DNA of 64,000 bases from CAMEON01 sp963643175 (lineage in GTDB: Bacteria; Bacillota; Clostridia; Oscillospirales; CAG-272): the NCBI GenBank assembly GCA_963643175.1, contig CAVIJF010000004.1, positions 1-64,000 on the forward strand, read 5' to 3'. This document shows positions 8,664-16,823 of the stretch, one piece after another. A model generated the notes under the pieces. The model saw only the letters and a list, made by a program, of their open reading frames with translations, made no database searches and was not told the origin of the DNA. The position numbers were made by a program, and so were the translations under genes. The stretch's first letter is position 1. Each line of letters opens with the position of its first letter.

Positions 8664-9845
8664 ATGGATAAGAAACAGCTTGCCGAAACGGCTATGCAAC
8701 GGCACGCCGCATGGCACGGAAAAATCGAGGTGGTGGCACGCTGCCCGCTGGACACGCGGGAGGATCTCTCGCTCGCCTATACGCCGGGTGTGGCGGCGCC
8801 CTGCCTCGCCATTCAGGGACAGCCGGAGCTGTCCTTCACGCTGACCCGCCGCTCCAATCTGGTTGCCGTCGTGACCGACGGAACCGCCGTGCTGGGGCTG
8901 GGCGACATAGGCCCCGAGGCGGGGATGCCGGTCATGGAGGGCAAATGTGCCCTCTTCAAGGCGTTTGCCGACGTGGACGCCTTCCCGCTGTGCATACGCT
9001 CCAAGGACCCGGACGAAATCGTGCGCACGGTGTCCCTGCTGGCGGGCAGCTTCGGCGGCATCAATCTGGAGGACATCGCCGCGCCGCGCTGCTTTGAAAT
9101 CGAGCGGCGGCTGCAGGAAGTCTGCGACATTCCGGTCTTTCACGACGACCAGCACGGCACCGCCGTTGTGGTCGCCGCCGCCCTGCTGAACGCCCTGCGC
9201 GTGGTGGGCAAGCAGATCGGGCAGGTGCGCGTGGTCATCAACGGTGCGGGCGCGGCGGGCATTTCCATCGGGCGGCATCTGCTCCGCATGGGCGTGCGCG
9301 ACCTGACCATGGTGGACCGCTTCGGTGCGCTGTATCCCGGCAAGTCGGAAAACAACCCGGCGCAGGAGGACATGGCGGCGCTGACCAATCCCCGCCGCCT
9401 GACCGGAACCCTTGCGGACTGCCTGCGCGGCGCGGACGTGTTTGTCGGCGTGTCGGCGCCCGGCATTGTGTCGCAGGACATGGTGCGCTCCATGGCGTCT
9501 GACGCCATTGTGTTCCCCATGGCGAACCCCGTTCCGGAGATTCTTCCGGAGCTTGCACTGGAGGCAGGCGCACGGATTGTCGGCTCCGGGCGGTCGGACT
9601 ATCCCAATCAGATTAACAATGTGCTGGCGTTTCCCGGTATTTTCCGGGGCGCGCTGGACTGCCGAGCCACCCGCATCAACGAGGAAATGAAGGCAGCCGC
9701 CTCGCAGGCGCTTGCCGCCTACATTCCTGCCGATGCGCTGTCCGAGACGAACATCATCCCCTCCGCGCTGGACAGGGGTGTGGCGCGTGCCGTGGCGGAT
9801 GCCGTCATGGCTGCCGCCCGGGCGAGCGGCGTGGCGCGGGCATAA
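8664..9845 (+). CDS. NAD(P)-dependent malic enzyme
   Basis: A 393-residue short-form malic enzyme that oxidatively decarboxylates malate to pyruvate and CO2 with reduction of NAD(P). The N-terminal malic domain shows YTPGVAAPC, VTDGTAVLGLGDIGPEAGMPVMEGK, and the metal/substrate motif INLEDIAAPRCFEIE followed by HDDQHGTA. The C-terminal Rossmann domain has NGAGAAG near residue 194. The length matches bacterial short-form enzymes of about 390 residues. It supplies pyruvate or reducing power. The ribosome site is weak (GAGGAAACGG) and no separate promoter is seen, so it may be read through from the lipase-like gene. A 20-base-pair terminator follows. Confidence 0.93.
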   Translation: MDKKQLAETAMQRHAAWHGKIEVVARCPLDTREDLSLAYTPGVAAPCLAIQGQPELSFTLTRRSNLVAVVTDGTAVLGLGDIGPEAGMPVMEGKCALFKAFADVDAFPLCIRSKDPDEIVRTVSLLAGSFGGINLEDIAAPRCFEIERRLQEVCDIPVFHDDQHGTAVVVAAALLNALRVVGKQIGQVRVVINGAGAAGISIGRHLLRMGVRDLTMVDRFGALYPGKSENNPAQEDMAALTNPRRLTGTLADCLRGADVFVGVSAPGIVSQDMVRSMASDAIVFPMANPVPEILPELALEAGARIVGSGRSDYPNQINNVLAFPGIFRGALDCRATRINEEMKAAASQALAAYIPADALSETNIIPSALDRGVARAVADAVMAAARASGVARA

Positions 9846-9874
9846 CCGGATTGCCCCGGTTCCGTTCCCCGCAG

Positions 9875-9924
9875 ACACAGAGGGAGCAGGCTGATTTCAT
9901 CAGCCTGCTCCCTCTGTGTTTTTC
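9875..9924 (+). terminator. Terminator after the malic enzyme gene
   Basis: A 20-base-pair perfect stem (ACACAGAGGGAGCAGGCTGA) with loop TTTCA and a T run. It separates convergent genes and touches the stop of the TM2 gene. Confidence 0.92.
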
Positions 9925-10315
9925 AGTCCTGCAACAGTTTGCCCTCGCTGTCCGTCCGGTAGCCGGACGAGCCTATGAGGATGAGTATGCCCTCGATAAA
10001 GCCCCAGATGGATGTCAGCCCGCAGGTGCAGATCATCAGCACCAGCTGCAGGACTGCCCGCTTGGTATTGCCCAGATAGAAGTTATGTACGCCCAATCCG
10101 CCCAAAAAGATTCCGAGCAGTCCTGCCACCAGCTTGGATTTACTGCTTTTGGGCGGTTCCAGTGCGAATCCGCAGTTCATACAGATTGCCTGTCCCGCCA
10201 CGGTCGGCTGCCCGCAGTGTCCGCAGAAGGATGTACCGTTGTCCGGTGCAAAGCCGCAGCGTCCGCACACGATGGCACCGTCTCTGAGCTCGTTTCCGCA
10301 ATTCCTGCAAAACAT
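9923..10315 (-). CDS. Double zinc-ribbon, TM2-domain membrane protein
   Basis: A 130-residue protein. The N-terminal half holds two zinc ribbons (FCRNCGNEL...CGRCG and FCGHCG...CMNCG). The C-terminal half is a TM2 domain: two transmembrane helices around GIFLGGLGVHNFYLGN, the usual TM2 signature, ending WGFIEGILILIGSSGY. The family's role is not established in bacteria; such proteins are thought to sit in the inner membrane with cytosolic ribbons. The gene is monocistronic on the minus strand with a good promoter 50 bases upstream. The annotation of domains is firm; function is unknown. Confidence 0.88.
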   Translation of the reverse strand: MFCRNCGNELRDGAIVCGRCGFAPDNGTSFCGHCGQPTVAGQAICMNCGFALEPPKSSKSKLVAGLLGIFLGGLGVHNFYLGNTKRAVLQLVLMICTCGLTSIWGFIEGILILIGSSGYRTDSEGKLLQD

Positions 10316-10364
10316 ATTTGTTTTTCCCCCTGTCCGCCGGGGTTGCCCGGCTTTTTTCGCCTGT

Positions 10365-10394
10365 ATTATATCATATGTCCGGGTGGGTTGTCAA
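10365..10394 (-). promoter_or_regulatory. Promoter of the TM2 protein gene
   Basis: Minus strand: TTGACA (10389-10394), an 18-base spacer, TATAAT (10365-10370). Confidence 0.8.
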
Positions 10395-10503
10395 CAGCGG
10401 GTTTACGGTACCTTTCGGAAAGCCGTGGACGTTAGCTCCCCAGCATAACCAAAAGCTTTGCACTTTCTTCCGGGAAGGGGGAAGCCAAGGAGAGTGGGGG
10501 ACC

Positions 10504-10700
10504 GGGGGAGGGGAACTTCGGCGATTGAGATGGTCCCCTCCCCCGGGGCGGGGTAAGGATGTGCTGTCGGGGCATACGATTTGCACAGGGGCTGGGTAAT
10601 CCAATGACGCCGGGGCAAGCCCTCTTCCGGTGCCGCCAGCCGCCCGGCACGCCAGCGATGCCTTCGGTGCAGACGCGGGGTTGCATGGGGCGAAGCCCCC
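10504..10700 (+). repeat. Dispersed repeat copy 4 (modules C and A)
   Basis: Module C reads TGAGATGGTCCCCTCCCCC at 10525-10543, nearly identical to the copies at 5.5 and 62.7 kb. Hairpin A (GGGGTTGCATGGGGCGAAGC) lies at 10677-10700. Together with flanking GC-rich DNA it fills the 488-base divergent gap. The copy ends about 20 bases before the amidase promoter. Confidence 0.7.
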
Positions 10701-10720
10701 GGAACTCCCCTCATTTTCTC

Positions 10721-10749
10721 TTGACAACGCCCCCGGAACGCGGTATAAT
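10721..10749 (+). promoter_or_regulatory. Promoter of the amidase gene
   Basis: TTGACA at 10721-10726, a 17-base spacer, TATAAT at 10744-10749. Confidence 0.9.
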
Positions 10750-10803
10750 GGTAAACAAGATACGGCGAAAACCGAAAAAACAGGAAAAGGAGACATAACA
10801 GAC

Positions 10804-11406
10804 ATGGAAAAAAAGCTGATTGTGCTGGATCCCGGTCACGGGCAGTTCGGCAACGAGTACCCGATCCTGAAGGGAAAATATGAGGGAACACAGAATTTCC
10901 GGCTGGCACAGCACCTGAAGGCGGCGCTGGAGGCGCGGGGCTTTGACGTCCTGCTTACCCGGAACGCCGTGGAGGACGACCCCGCCCTCGCCGCACGCGG
11001 CGGACTTGCCGGGGAAAAGCACGCCCGGATGTTCCTCTCCCTGCACTCCAATGCACCCGGCTCCGCAACGCCGCCGGAGCGGTATAACCTTGTGCGCGGC
11101 TCGGAGGTGTACTACTCGCTGTCGGATGAGGAGAACAACGCACGCATTGCGCGGGCGCTCAACCGCGCCGTGGTGGAGACTATGCACACCGAGGACAGAG
11201 GCATCAAGACCCGCTCCTACCCGGATCAGCCCGGTGTGGATTACTACGGCGTCCTGCGCGCCGCGGCGGCGTCCGGCTGCCACACCGCCATGCTGATTGA
11301 GCACGGCTTTCACACGAACCCGGAGGACGCCGCATTCCTGACCGACGAGGACTGCCTGGAGCGGCTGGCAAACGCCGAGGCGGACGTGCTGGCGGCAATG
11401 CTCTGA
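10804..11406 (+). CDS. N-acetylmuramoyl-L-alanine amidase (Amidase_3)
   Basis: A 200-residue zinc amidase that cuts the bond between N-acetylmuramic acid and the stem peptide. The first zinc His is in LDPGHGQFG, Glu follows in the KGKYEGTQN region, the second His is in LSLHSNA, and the catalytic Glu is in LIEHGFHTNPED, which matches the Amidase_3 signature. No signal peptide or binding repeats are present, so it may be cytosolic, released at lysis, or a muropeptide recycler. The start at 10804 follows AAAAGGAGA. A longer frame beginning at 10630 covers the promoter and is rejected. ymdB follows after 55 bases, suggesting one transcript. Confidence 0.9.
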   Translation: MEKKLIVLDPGHGQFGNEYPILKGKYEGTQNFRLAQHLKAALEARGFDVLLTRNAVEDDPALAARGGLAGEKHARMFLSLHSNAPGSATPPERYNLVRGSEVYYSLSDEENNARIARALNRAVVETMHTEDRGIKTRSYPDQPGVDYYGVLRAAAASGCHTAMLIEHGFHTNPEDAAFLTDEDCLERLANAEADVLAAML

Positions 11407-11461
11407 TGCGCCCGCCGGACGGTACAGAAAAAAAGCAGAAACAGAAACGAGGAACCATCCC

Positions 11462-12244
11462 ATGCCCATCCGCATTCTGGCAATCGGCGACATTGTAGGC
11501 AGACGCAGTGTCCGGTATATCGGCGAACAGCTCCGGCGCCTGCGTGACCGCATAGGCGCGGATTTCACCGTCGTCAACGGGGAGAACGCCGCCGAGATTC
11601 ACGGCATTTCGGTACAGGACGCGGAGGCAATCCTCGAGGCGGGTGCCGACCTCATCACGTTGGGGAACCATGCCTTCGGGCAGCGGGACATCGGGACTTT
11701 CCTTGACGACCGCCCTGACCGCATTCTCCGACCCGCCAACTTTCCCGCCCTGTGCCCCGGCACGGGCTGGACGTTTACCGACGTGCGCGGCAGGCGGATG
11801 CTGTGCGTCAACCTGTCCGGAACCGTGCACATGGACGAGCTGGACAACCCTTTCACGGTCATGGAGCGCATTCTGGCGGCGGAAAAGGGTAAGTATGACA
11901 TGGCGATGCTGGATTTCCACGCCGAGGCAACCTCGGAAAAAGTGGCGATGGGGCGCTTTCTGGACGGGCGCGTGCAGATTGTGTTCGGGACGCATACCCA
12001 CGTCGCCACGGCGGACGAGACGGTTCTGCCCGGCGGCACGGGGTACATCACCGACATCGGCATGACCGGTCCGGTCGGCGGCGTCATCGGCACCGACACC
12101 CGCGCCGTGCTGTACCGGATGACTACCCGGATGCCTGCGCGCTTTTCGGTTGCAGAGGGGGCTGTGGAAGGGCACGGCGCCCTGTTCACGCTGGCGGATA
12201 CGGCACCCTATGCCTGCCTGCGGGTGGAGCGCGTGACGTTCTGA
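11462..12244 (+). CDS. ymdB: YmdB-family metallophosphoesterase (TIGR00282)
   Basis: A 260-residue dimetal phosphoesterase. The N-terminal IGDIVGRR, the VVNGENAA motif, TLGNHAFGQ and GTHTHVATAD are the metal-binding motifs of the TIGR00282 family. Bacillus YmdB is a 2',3'-cyclic nucleotide phosphodiesterase that affects the sporulation/biofilm choice and is often linked to the RNase Y gene. No rny is present here. GAGGAACC precedes the ATG. It probably shares the amidase transcript. The following alpha-galactosidase gene starts 36 bases later but has a different base composition and may be a later insertion. Confidence 0.9.
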   Translation: MPIRILAIGDIVGRRSVRYIGEQLRRLRDRIGADFTVVNGENAAEIHGISVQDAEAILEAGADLITLGNHAFGQRDIGTFLDDRPDRILRPANFPALCPGTGWTFTDVRGRRMLCVNLSGTVHMDELDNPFTVMERILAAEKGKYDMAMLDFHAEATSEKVAMGRFLDGRVQIVFGTHTHVATADETVLPGGTGYITDIGMTGPVGGVIGTDTRAVLYRMTTRMPARFSVAEGAVEGHGALFTLADTAPYACLRVERVTF

Positions 12245-12280
12245 CCCGCCTGCTTTTGCCTTAATTTAAGGAGTTAAAAT

Positions 12281-14308
12281 ATGAAGGAATTCAGGTTTGC
12301 AGATTTTGATTTTGCAGTAGACGAGGCGACCGGAAAAATCACAATGAACGGGCTGCCTCTTTCCGAAGTGCAGCTTACGGGCGGAGCGCACCCGTCGGTA
12401 AATCAGAACCTTTGCGTCGGGACAAGCGAAGCCGAGACGCTGCGCTATGTATCGCACGGAGTAAGCGGCAACCGGCTTTGCATAGCGGAGCGGAACGAAC
12501 GCATCGAAGTTGTCACGTCCTTTATCGCGTACGGTAATACGAACGGGGTGGCGGTGGAGAAAACGGTTAAAAACATTTCGGGTGCGGCGGTGATAATCGA
12601 AACGGCGGCTACGCTTGTCCTCGGCGGCGCCGGCATCGGCGCGACGGTTGACGGTGCCGATACAACGTATTTTACGAAATTCATGCAGAGCCATCATGCG
12701 GAATGCCAGCCGCGCAGGTTTTCGCTTTTCAATTTCGGATTTTTCCGCTCGTATGCGAGAAATTTCAAAAAGCTGTCGTGCGCGAATGTCGGTTCGTGGT
12801 CTACCAAGGAAGAATTGCCGCAGGGAATCATCGAAAACGCGCGGACGGGCGGGTTTCTGATGTTTGAAATCGAAAGCAATCATAACTGGTACTACGAAAT
12901 ATCCACACAGGGCGACACCTTTTATCTGGCGCTCTGCGGCAACGCTTCGCCTGCGCACCGGTACGGGAAAACGCTGCAGCCGGACGGGACGTATTCCTGC
13001 GCGCGTGTGGCAGTCTGCCATGGGAACTCCTTGAACGAAACGCTCGCTGAAATGACGGAATACAGACGGCATATAGCCGGACAGTGCGCGGCGGATGATA
13101 CTCTGCCCGTGATTTTCAACGAGTATATGCACCTTTCGTGGGACAGTCCGGGCGAAGCGAAAACGAAGCTGTATGCGCCGGCAGCCGCGGAAGCGGGCAC
13201 GGACTACTATGTCATCGACTGCGGCTGGCACGACGATATGCCGGACGGCGTCTGGGTGTACCCGTATATGGGGCGCTGGAAAGAAAGCCGCAGGAATTTT
13301 CCGCACGGGGTGCGGGCGATTACCGATTACATCCGTTCGCTCGGCATGAAAGCGGGGCTTTGGATTGAGCCGGAAATCGTGGGCGAACGGTGCGAAGAAA
13401 TGCTTGCGTATTACGGGGACGATTGCTTCCTGAAGCGTAACGGCGAACGCATCCATGTCGGCGGGAAATACATTCTCGATTTCCGCGCGGACAAGGTGCG
13501 GACGTACCTCACGGAAACAATCCGGCGTATGGCGGAGGACTACGGGGCGGACTATATCAAGATGGACTACAACGTAGACGCGGGGTTCGTGGACGGTGAT
13601 TTTGAAGAGGAACGCCGGGCATACCTTGCGTGGGTGGACGAAATCCGGGAGCGTTTCCCGAACGTGCTGTTTGAAACGTGTTCCTCGGGCGGTATGCGCA
13701 TGGATTACGAAACGCTGAAGCATTTTTCGATTGTGTCCACGTCCGATCAGATCCGCGATTTCCTGTACCCGTATATCGCGGGCAACGTGCTGGCGGGGGT
13801 TCTGCCCGAACAGGCGGCGGTGTGGAGTTATCCCGTGTCGTGCGAAAGAATCGGCGGCGAGGTGGACGCTGCCGGCATTTCTGCGGGAAAAGTCGTTCTG
13901 AATATGGTCAATTCGTTTTTGGGGCGTATGCATCTTGCCAGCAACCTGACGAAGCTGTCGGCGGAGAACTTTGCGCTTGTCAAAGAGGGTGTGGCATACA
14001 GTAAAAAACTTGCGGAAATCAAGAAAAGCGCACTGCCGTTTTTCCCGCTCGGCTTTACCGGTTTCTCAAAAGATACCGTTGCGTGCGGTCTGCAGGCAAC
14101 CGAAAACGGGACAAGGAAAGTATACCTTGCCGTATGGGTGCTCCGCGGCAATACAACCGCGACGGTTCCGGTGCAGGACGGCGTAAAAGCGGCGGTTGCG
14201 TACCCCGCAGGACTGCAGACGGATTTTTCACTTACAGACGGAGTTCTGACCGTTGATTTCCCGGAAACGCAGTCCGCGCGATTCTTTGAGATAGAACTGA
14301 GATCGTGA
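12281..14308 (+). CDS. Alpha-galactosidase, GH36 family
   Basis: A 675-residue GH36 enzyme predicted to release terminal alpha-galactose from raffinose-type sugars or galactomannan. The catalytic nucleophile is Asp429 in YIKMDYN and the acid/base is Asp489 in STSDQIRDF. DCGWHDD and GLWIEPEIV are the conserved barrel motifs. There is no signal peptide, so it is cytosolic. The gene differs from its neighbours: many GAA, TTT and AAA codons, visibly lower GC, and an A/T-rich leader with AAGGAG at 12269. No sugar transporter or regulator adjoins it. These features suggest recent horizontal gain. Start and frame are clear. Confidence 0.9.
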   Translation: MKEFRFADFDFAVDEATGKITMNGLPLSEVQLTGGAHPSVNQNLCVGTSEAETLRYVSHGVSGNRLCIAERNERIEVVTSFIAYGNTNGVAVEKTVKNISGAAVIIETAATLVLGGAGIGATVDGADTTYFTKFMQSHHAECQPRRFSLFNFGFFRSYARNFKKLSCANVGSWSTKEELPQGIIENARTGGFLMFEIESNHNWYYEISTQGDTFYLALCGNASPAHRYGKTLQPDGTYSCARVAVCHGNSLNETLAEMTEYRRHIAGQCAADDTLPVIFNEYMHLSWDSPGEAKTKLYAPAAAEAGTDYYVIDCGWHDDMPDGVWVYPYMGRWKESRRNFPHGVRAITDYIRSLGMKAGLWIEPEIVGERCEEMLAYYGDDCFLKRNGERIHVGGKYILDFRADKVRTYLTETIRRMAEDYGADYIKMDYNVDAGFVDGDFEEERRAYLAWVDEIRERFPNVLFETCSSGGMRMDYETLKHFSIVSTSDQIRDFLYPYIAGNVLAGVLPEQAAVWSYPVSCERIGGEVDAAGISAGKVVLNMVNSFLGRMHLASNLTKLSAENFALVKEGVAYSKKLAEIKKSALPFFPLGFTGFSKDTVACGLQATENGTRKVYLAVWVLRGNTTATVPVQDGVKAAVAYPAGLQTDFSLTDGVLTVDFPETQSARFFEIELRS

Positions 14309-14424
14309 CGGAGAAACTGATTCTCCTTGCTTCAGTGCCGGGAAGTCAAAAGTTTATTCAAAAGATTCACAATTCATAGGGTGGACACTGCATCGGGAGG
14401 CAACCCCCGGTTGCCCGTACTTCG

Positions 14425-14467
14425 CAGGGAATTTCTGCAATTCATGCAGAAATTCCCTGTTTTTTTG
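14425..14467 (+). terminator. Terminator after the alpha-galactosidase gene
   Basis: CAGGGAATTTCTGCA and TGCAGAAATTCCCTG form a perfect 15-base-pair stem around ATTCA, followed by a run of T. Confidence 0.9.
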
Positions 14468-14477
14468 CCCGTATATA

Positions 14478-14486
14478 TGGTATAAT
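14478..14486 (+). promoter_or_regulatory. Possible extended -10 upstream of the XRE-GlmM gene
   Basis: TGGTATAAT sits right after the T run of the preceding terminator. No good -35 box is seen at the right distance. It would give a leader of about 200 bases. Confidence 0.4.
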
Positions 14487-14563
14487 AGAACGGCAGGCGA
14501 CGGGTTGCAGGTTTTCTTTCCACAACCGCACCTGCCGGTTGCGGAAGAATCATGCTCCGGTTG

Positions 14564-14593
14564 GTTGCAAAAAGCAACAAAATCGTATATGAT
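14564..14593 (+). promoter_or_regulatory. Promoter and candidate operator of the XRE-GlmM gene
   Basis: TTGCAA at 14565-14570, a 17-base spacer, TATGAT at 14588-14593. The palindrome GTTGCAAAAAGCAAC at 14564-14578 covers the -35 box, a fitting site for autorepression by the XRE domain of the gene product. A second inverted repeat (CAACCG, N7, CGGTTG) lies at 14523-14541. Confidence 0.55.
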
Positions 14594-14697
14594 GTAGCGG
14601 AACACCCCGTGCGGCGCCTGCCCGCCCGGATAATAGGGAATCGCTGATTTATCCGGCAGCACACCCATTACAAACAGAAACGAGGAATTGCAGCAGT

Positions 14698-16341
14698 ATG
14701 ACGATCGGTGAAAAAATTGCCAACCTGCGCTCTGCGGCGCACATTTCCCAGGAACAGTTGGCGGAGGAACTTTCGGTATCCCGTCAGTCGGTGTCCAAGT
14801 GGGAGGTCAACCAGTCCCTCCCGCAGGTCGAGAATATTCTGACGCTGTGCCGCCTGTTCCGCGTCACGGCAGACGCCCTCCTGCGGGAGGACATCTCGCT
14901 GTTCGGCGACGTCTCGGGGCAGAAATCCGCCATCAACGAAACAGGTGTCAAAAACAAATACTTCGGCACGGACGGTTTCCGGGGGGAGGCGAACGTGACC
15001 CTGACCTCTGACCATGCCTACCGGGTCGGGCGGTTCCTCGGCTGGTACTATTCCTCGCCGCTCTCCGGGTTCCATATGCCCAACTACCGCCCCCGCATCC
15101 TGATCGGCAAGGACACGCGCCGGTCGAGCTATATGCTGGAGTATGCCATTGCGGCGGGACTTACGGCGTCGGGCGCCGACGCCTATATGCTGCACGTGAC
15201 CACCACGCCCAGCGTTTCCTACGTGACGCGGACGGACGAGTTTGACTGCGGCGTCATGATTACCGCCTCGCACAATCCCTTTTACGACAACGGAATCAAG
15301 CTCATCAACCGCTACGGCGAGAAGATGGACGACGCCACGATCGCCCTTGTGGAGGCGTATCTGGACGGCGACCTGCAGCGCATGGGGCTGGACGGGAATG
15401 ACCTGCCGCTGGCACGCCGTGAGGCGGTCGGCAGCATCGTGGATTACGTGGCGGGGCGCAACCGTTACGTCGGCTACCTGATTTCGCTGGCGTCGCACTC
15501 CTACCGGGACATGAAAATCGGGCTGGACTGCGCCAACGGCACCTCGTGGATGATTGCCAGGGCTGTCTTTGAGGCGCTGGGTGCCAAAACCTACGTCATA
15601 GGCACCTCCCCCAACGGGCTGAATGTCAACGATGGGTGCGGCTCCACGCACATCGATGCGCTCCGGAAGTATGTTCTGGAGAACCATTTGGACGTGGGCT
15701 TCGCCTTCGACGGCGACGCCGACCGCTGCATCGCGGTGGATGAGCGCGGGCAGGTCGTGGACGGCGACCGCATCCTGTACATTCTGGCGAACCGTCTGGC
15801 GGCGCGCGGCGCCCTGAGCGGCGACACGGTGGTCTGCACCGTGATGTCCAACTCCGGACTGTTCAAATCGCTGGAAGCAATCGGCATCCGCAGTGAGCAG
15901 ACCGCAGTCGGCGACCGCTTTGTTTACGAGTGTATGCAGCAGAACGGGTACAGTCTGGGCGGCGAACAGTCCGGGCACATCATTCTCCGGAAGTACGCCA
16001 CGACCGGCGACGGGCTTCTGACCGCCATCATGCTTGCCGAGGAAATGCGCGACCGCAAGTCCTCTCTGTCCCAGCTTGCCGCGCCTGTCCTGCTCTATCC
16101 GCAGACCGTGCGCAGCATCCGCGTGACCGACAAGTCCGCCGCCATAAACGACCCCATCATCCGGGGCGAGTTTGACGCCGTGAACCGCGAAATCGGCGGC
16201 AACGGGCGTGTGCTCCTGCGCGCCAGCGGCACCGAGCCTGTCCTGCGCATCATGCTGGAGTGCGAAACCGAAGCGCTCTGCACCGCCTTCACCGACCGCA
16301 TCGCCGATGTCATCCGCAAGCGCGGGTACTGCTGTGAGTAA
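14698..16341 (+). CDS. glmM: XRE helix-turn-helix fused to phosphoglucosamine mutase (GlmM-like)
   Basis: A 547-residue protein in one unbroken frame. Residues 1-65 are a Cro/C1-type DNA-binding domain (ISQEQLAEELSVSRQSVSKW). A linker of about 20 residues follows. From about residue 86 (NKYFGTDGFRG) the chain is a full alpha-D-phosphohexomutase closest to GlmM: the phosphoserine loop TASHNP with Ser191, the metal loop DGDADR at 338-343, GGEQSGH near residue 422, and the phosphate-binding RASGTEP near residue 507. GlmM converts glucosamine-6-phosphate to glucosamine-1-phosphate for UDP-GlcNAc and normally has about 450 residues with no DNA-binding domain. GAGGAA precedes the ATG at 14698. A palindrome overlaps its promoter, so autoregulation tied to sugar flux is plausible. 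No other glmM is in the window. Confidence 0.88.
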   Translation: MTIGEKIANLRSAAHISQEQLAEELSVSRQSVSKWEVNQSLPQVENILTLCRLFRVTADALLREDISLFGDVSGQKSAINETGVKNKYFGTDGFRGEANVTLTSDHAYRVGRFLGWYYSSPLSGFHMPNYRPRILIGKDTRRSSYMLEYAIAAGLTASGADAYMLHVTTTPSVSYVTRTDEFDCGVMITASHNPFYDNGIKLINRYGEKMDDATIALVEAYLDGDLQRMGLDGNDLPLARREAVGSIVDYVAGRNRYVGYLISLASHSYRDMKIGLDCANGTSWMIARAVFEALGAKTYVIGTSPNGLNVNDGCGSTHIDALRKYVLENHLDVGFAFDGDADRCIAVDERGQVVDGDRILYILANRLAARGALSGDTVVCTVMSNSGLFKSLEAIGIRSEQTAVGDRFVYECMQQNGYSLGGEQSGHIILRKYATTGDGLLTAIMLAEEMRDRKSSLSQLAAPVLLYPQTVRSIRVTDKSAAINDPIIRGEFDAVNREIGGNGRVLLRASGTEPVLRIMLECETEALCTAFTDRIADVIRKRGYCCE

Positions 16342-16366
16342 CGCAGGTGAAGCGTAACGGGTAACG

Positions 16367-16405
16367 GGCGGGGCAGGGCGGCGATATACGCCGCCCTGCC
16401 CCGCC
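16367..16405 (+). terminator. Hairpin after the XRE-GlmM gene
   Basis: A 17-base-pair stem (GGCGGGGCAGGGCGGCG) with loop ATATA. There is no T run, so termination by this hairpin alone is uncertain. Confidence 0.5.
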
Positions 16406-16504
16406 TGCGCGGTTCCGTTGCGCTTGCCGTGTGGCTTGCGGTGCCGGCGGGGTGCCTGTGCCCTGCCGTCTCCGGCTTTTCCCGACTTCGCATGAAGCTT
16501 CTGC

Positions 16505-16653
16505 TCCCCATCCCCCCGACCCCCTTCCCCAGCGGGGAAGGGGGAGTTTTTAGGCTTATTTTGCCGGGGGCTGTCGCCCCCGGCACCCCGCGCCTGCGCC
16601 GGACGGGACACGGCTGGGGTTGCAAGGGGCGAAGCCCCTTGCAAATGGGGGCA
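16505..16653 (+). repeat. Dispersed repeat copy 5 (B, A-like and A hairpins)
   Basis: Hairpin B at 16505-16546 has no AGCGCTC insert. A CCGGGGGC/GCCCCCGG hairpin lies at 16563-16584. Hairpin A (TTGCAAGGGGC/GCCCCTTGCAA) is at 16620-16644. B precedes A here, the reverse of copy 2. The copy lies about 85 bases before the dus promoter in a 482-base gap. Confidence 0.85.
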
Positions 16654-16738
16654 AACGAACTCTGCCGAGGCATGGTAATCCGGTGACGCGGGGCACGGGC
16701 GCCCCGAAAAGGCGACCGCTTTTCCCCGGCATCTTCTG

Positions 16739-16767
16739 TTGACAATTGCCCCGGAGTATGGTACAAT
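16739..16767 (+). promoter_or_regulatory. Promoter of the dus gene
   Basis: TTGACA at 16739-16744, a 17-base spacer, TACAAT at 16762-16767. Confidence 0.88.
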
Positions 16768-16823
16768 AGTGCGGTACAGAACAAAAGAAAATCCAGACAC
16801 ACGCGGGGGTAAACGGAAAAACC

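Noticed and set aside
9851..10435. A 194-codon plus-strand frame opposite the TM2 gene
   Set aside because: It starts in a terminator stem and covers the antisense of a clear zinc-ribbon/TM2 protein; it has no motif or ribosome site.
14309..14697. A small gene in the gap before the XRE-GlmM gene
   Set aside because: The minus-strand frames here overlap a terminator and promoters, and their peptides show no conserved pattern.
14668..16800. Long minus-strand frame across the XRE-GlmM gene and the next gap
   Set aside because: It runs through the repeat hairpins and shows no motif; the + strand gene explains the region fully.
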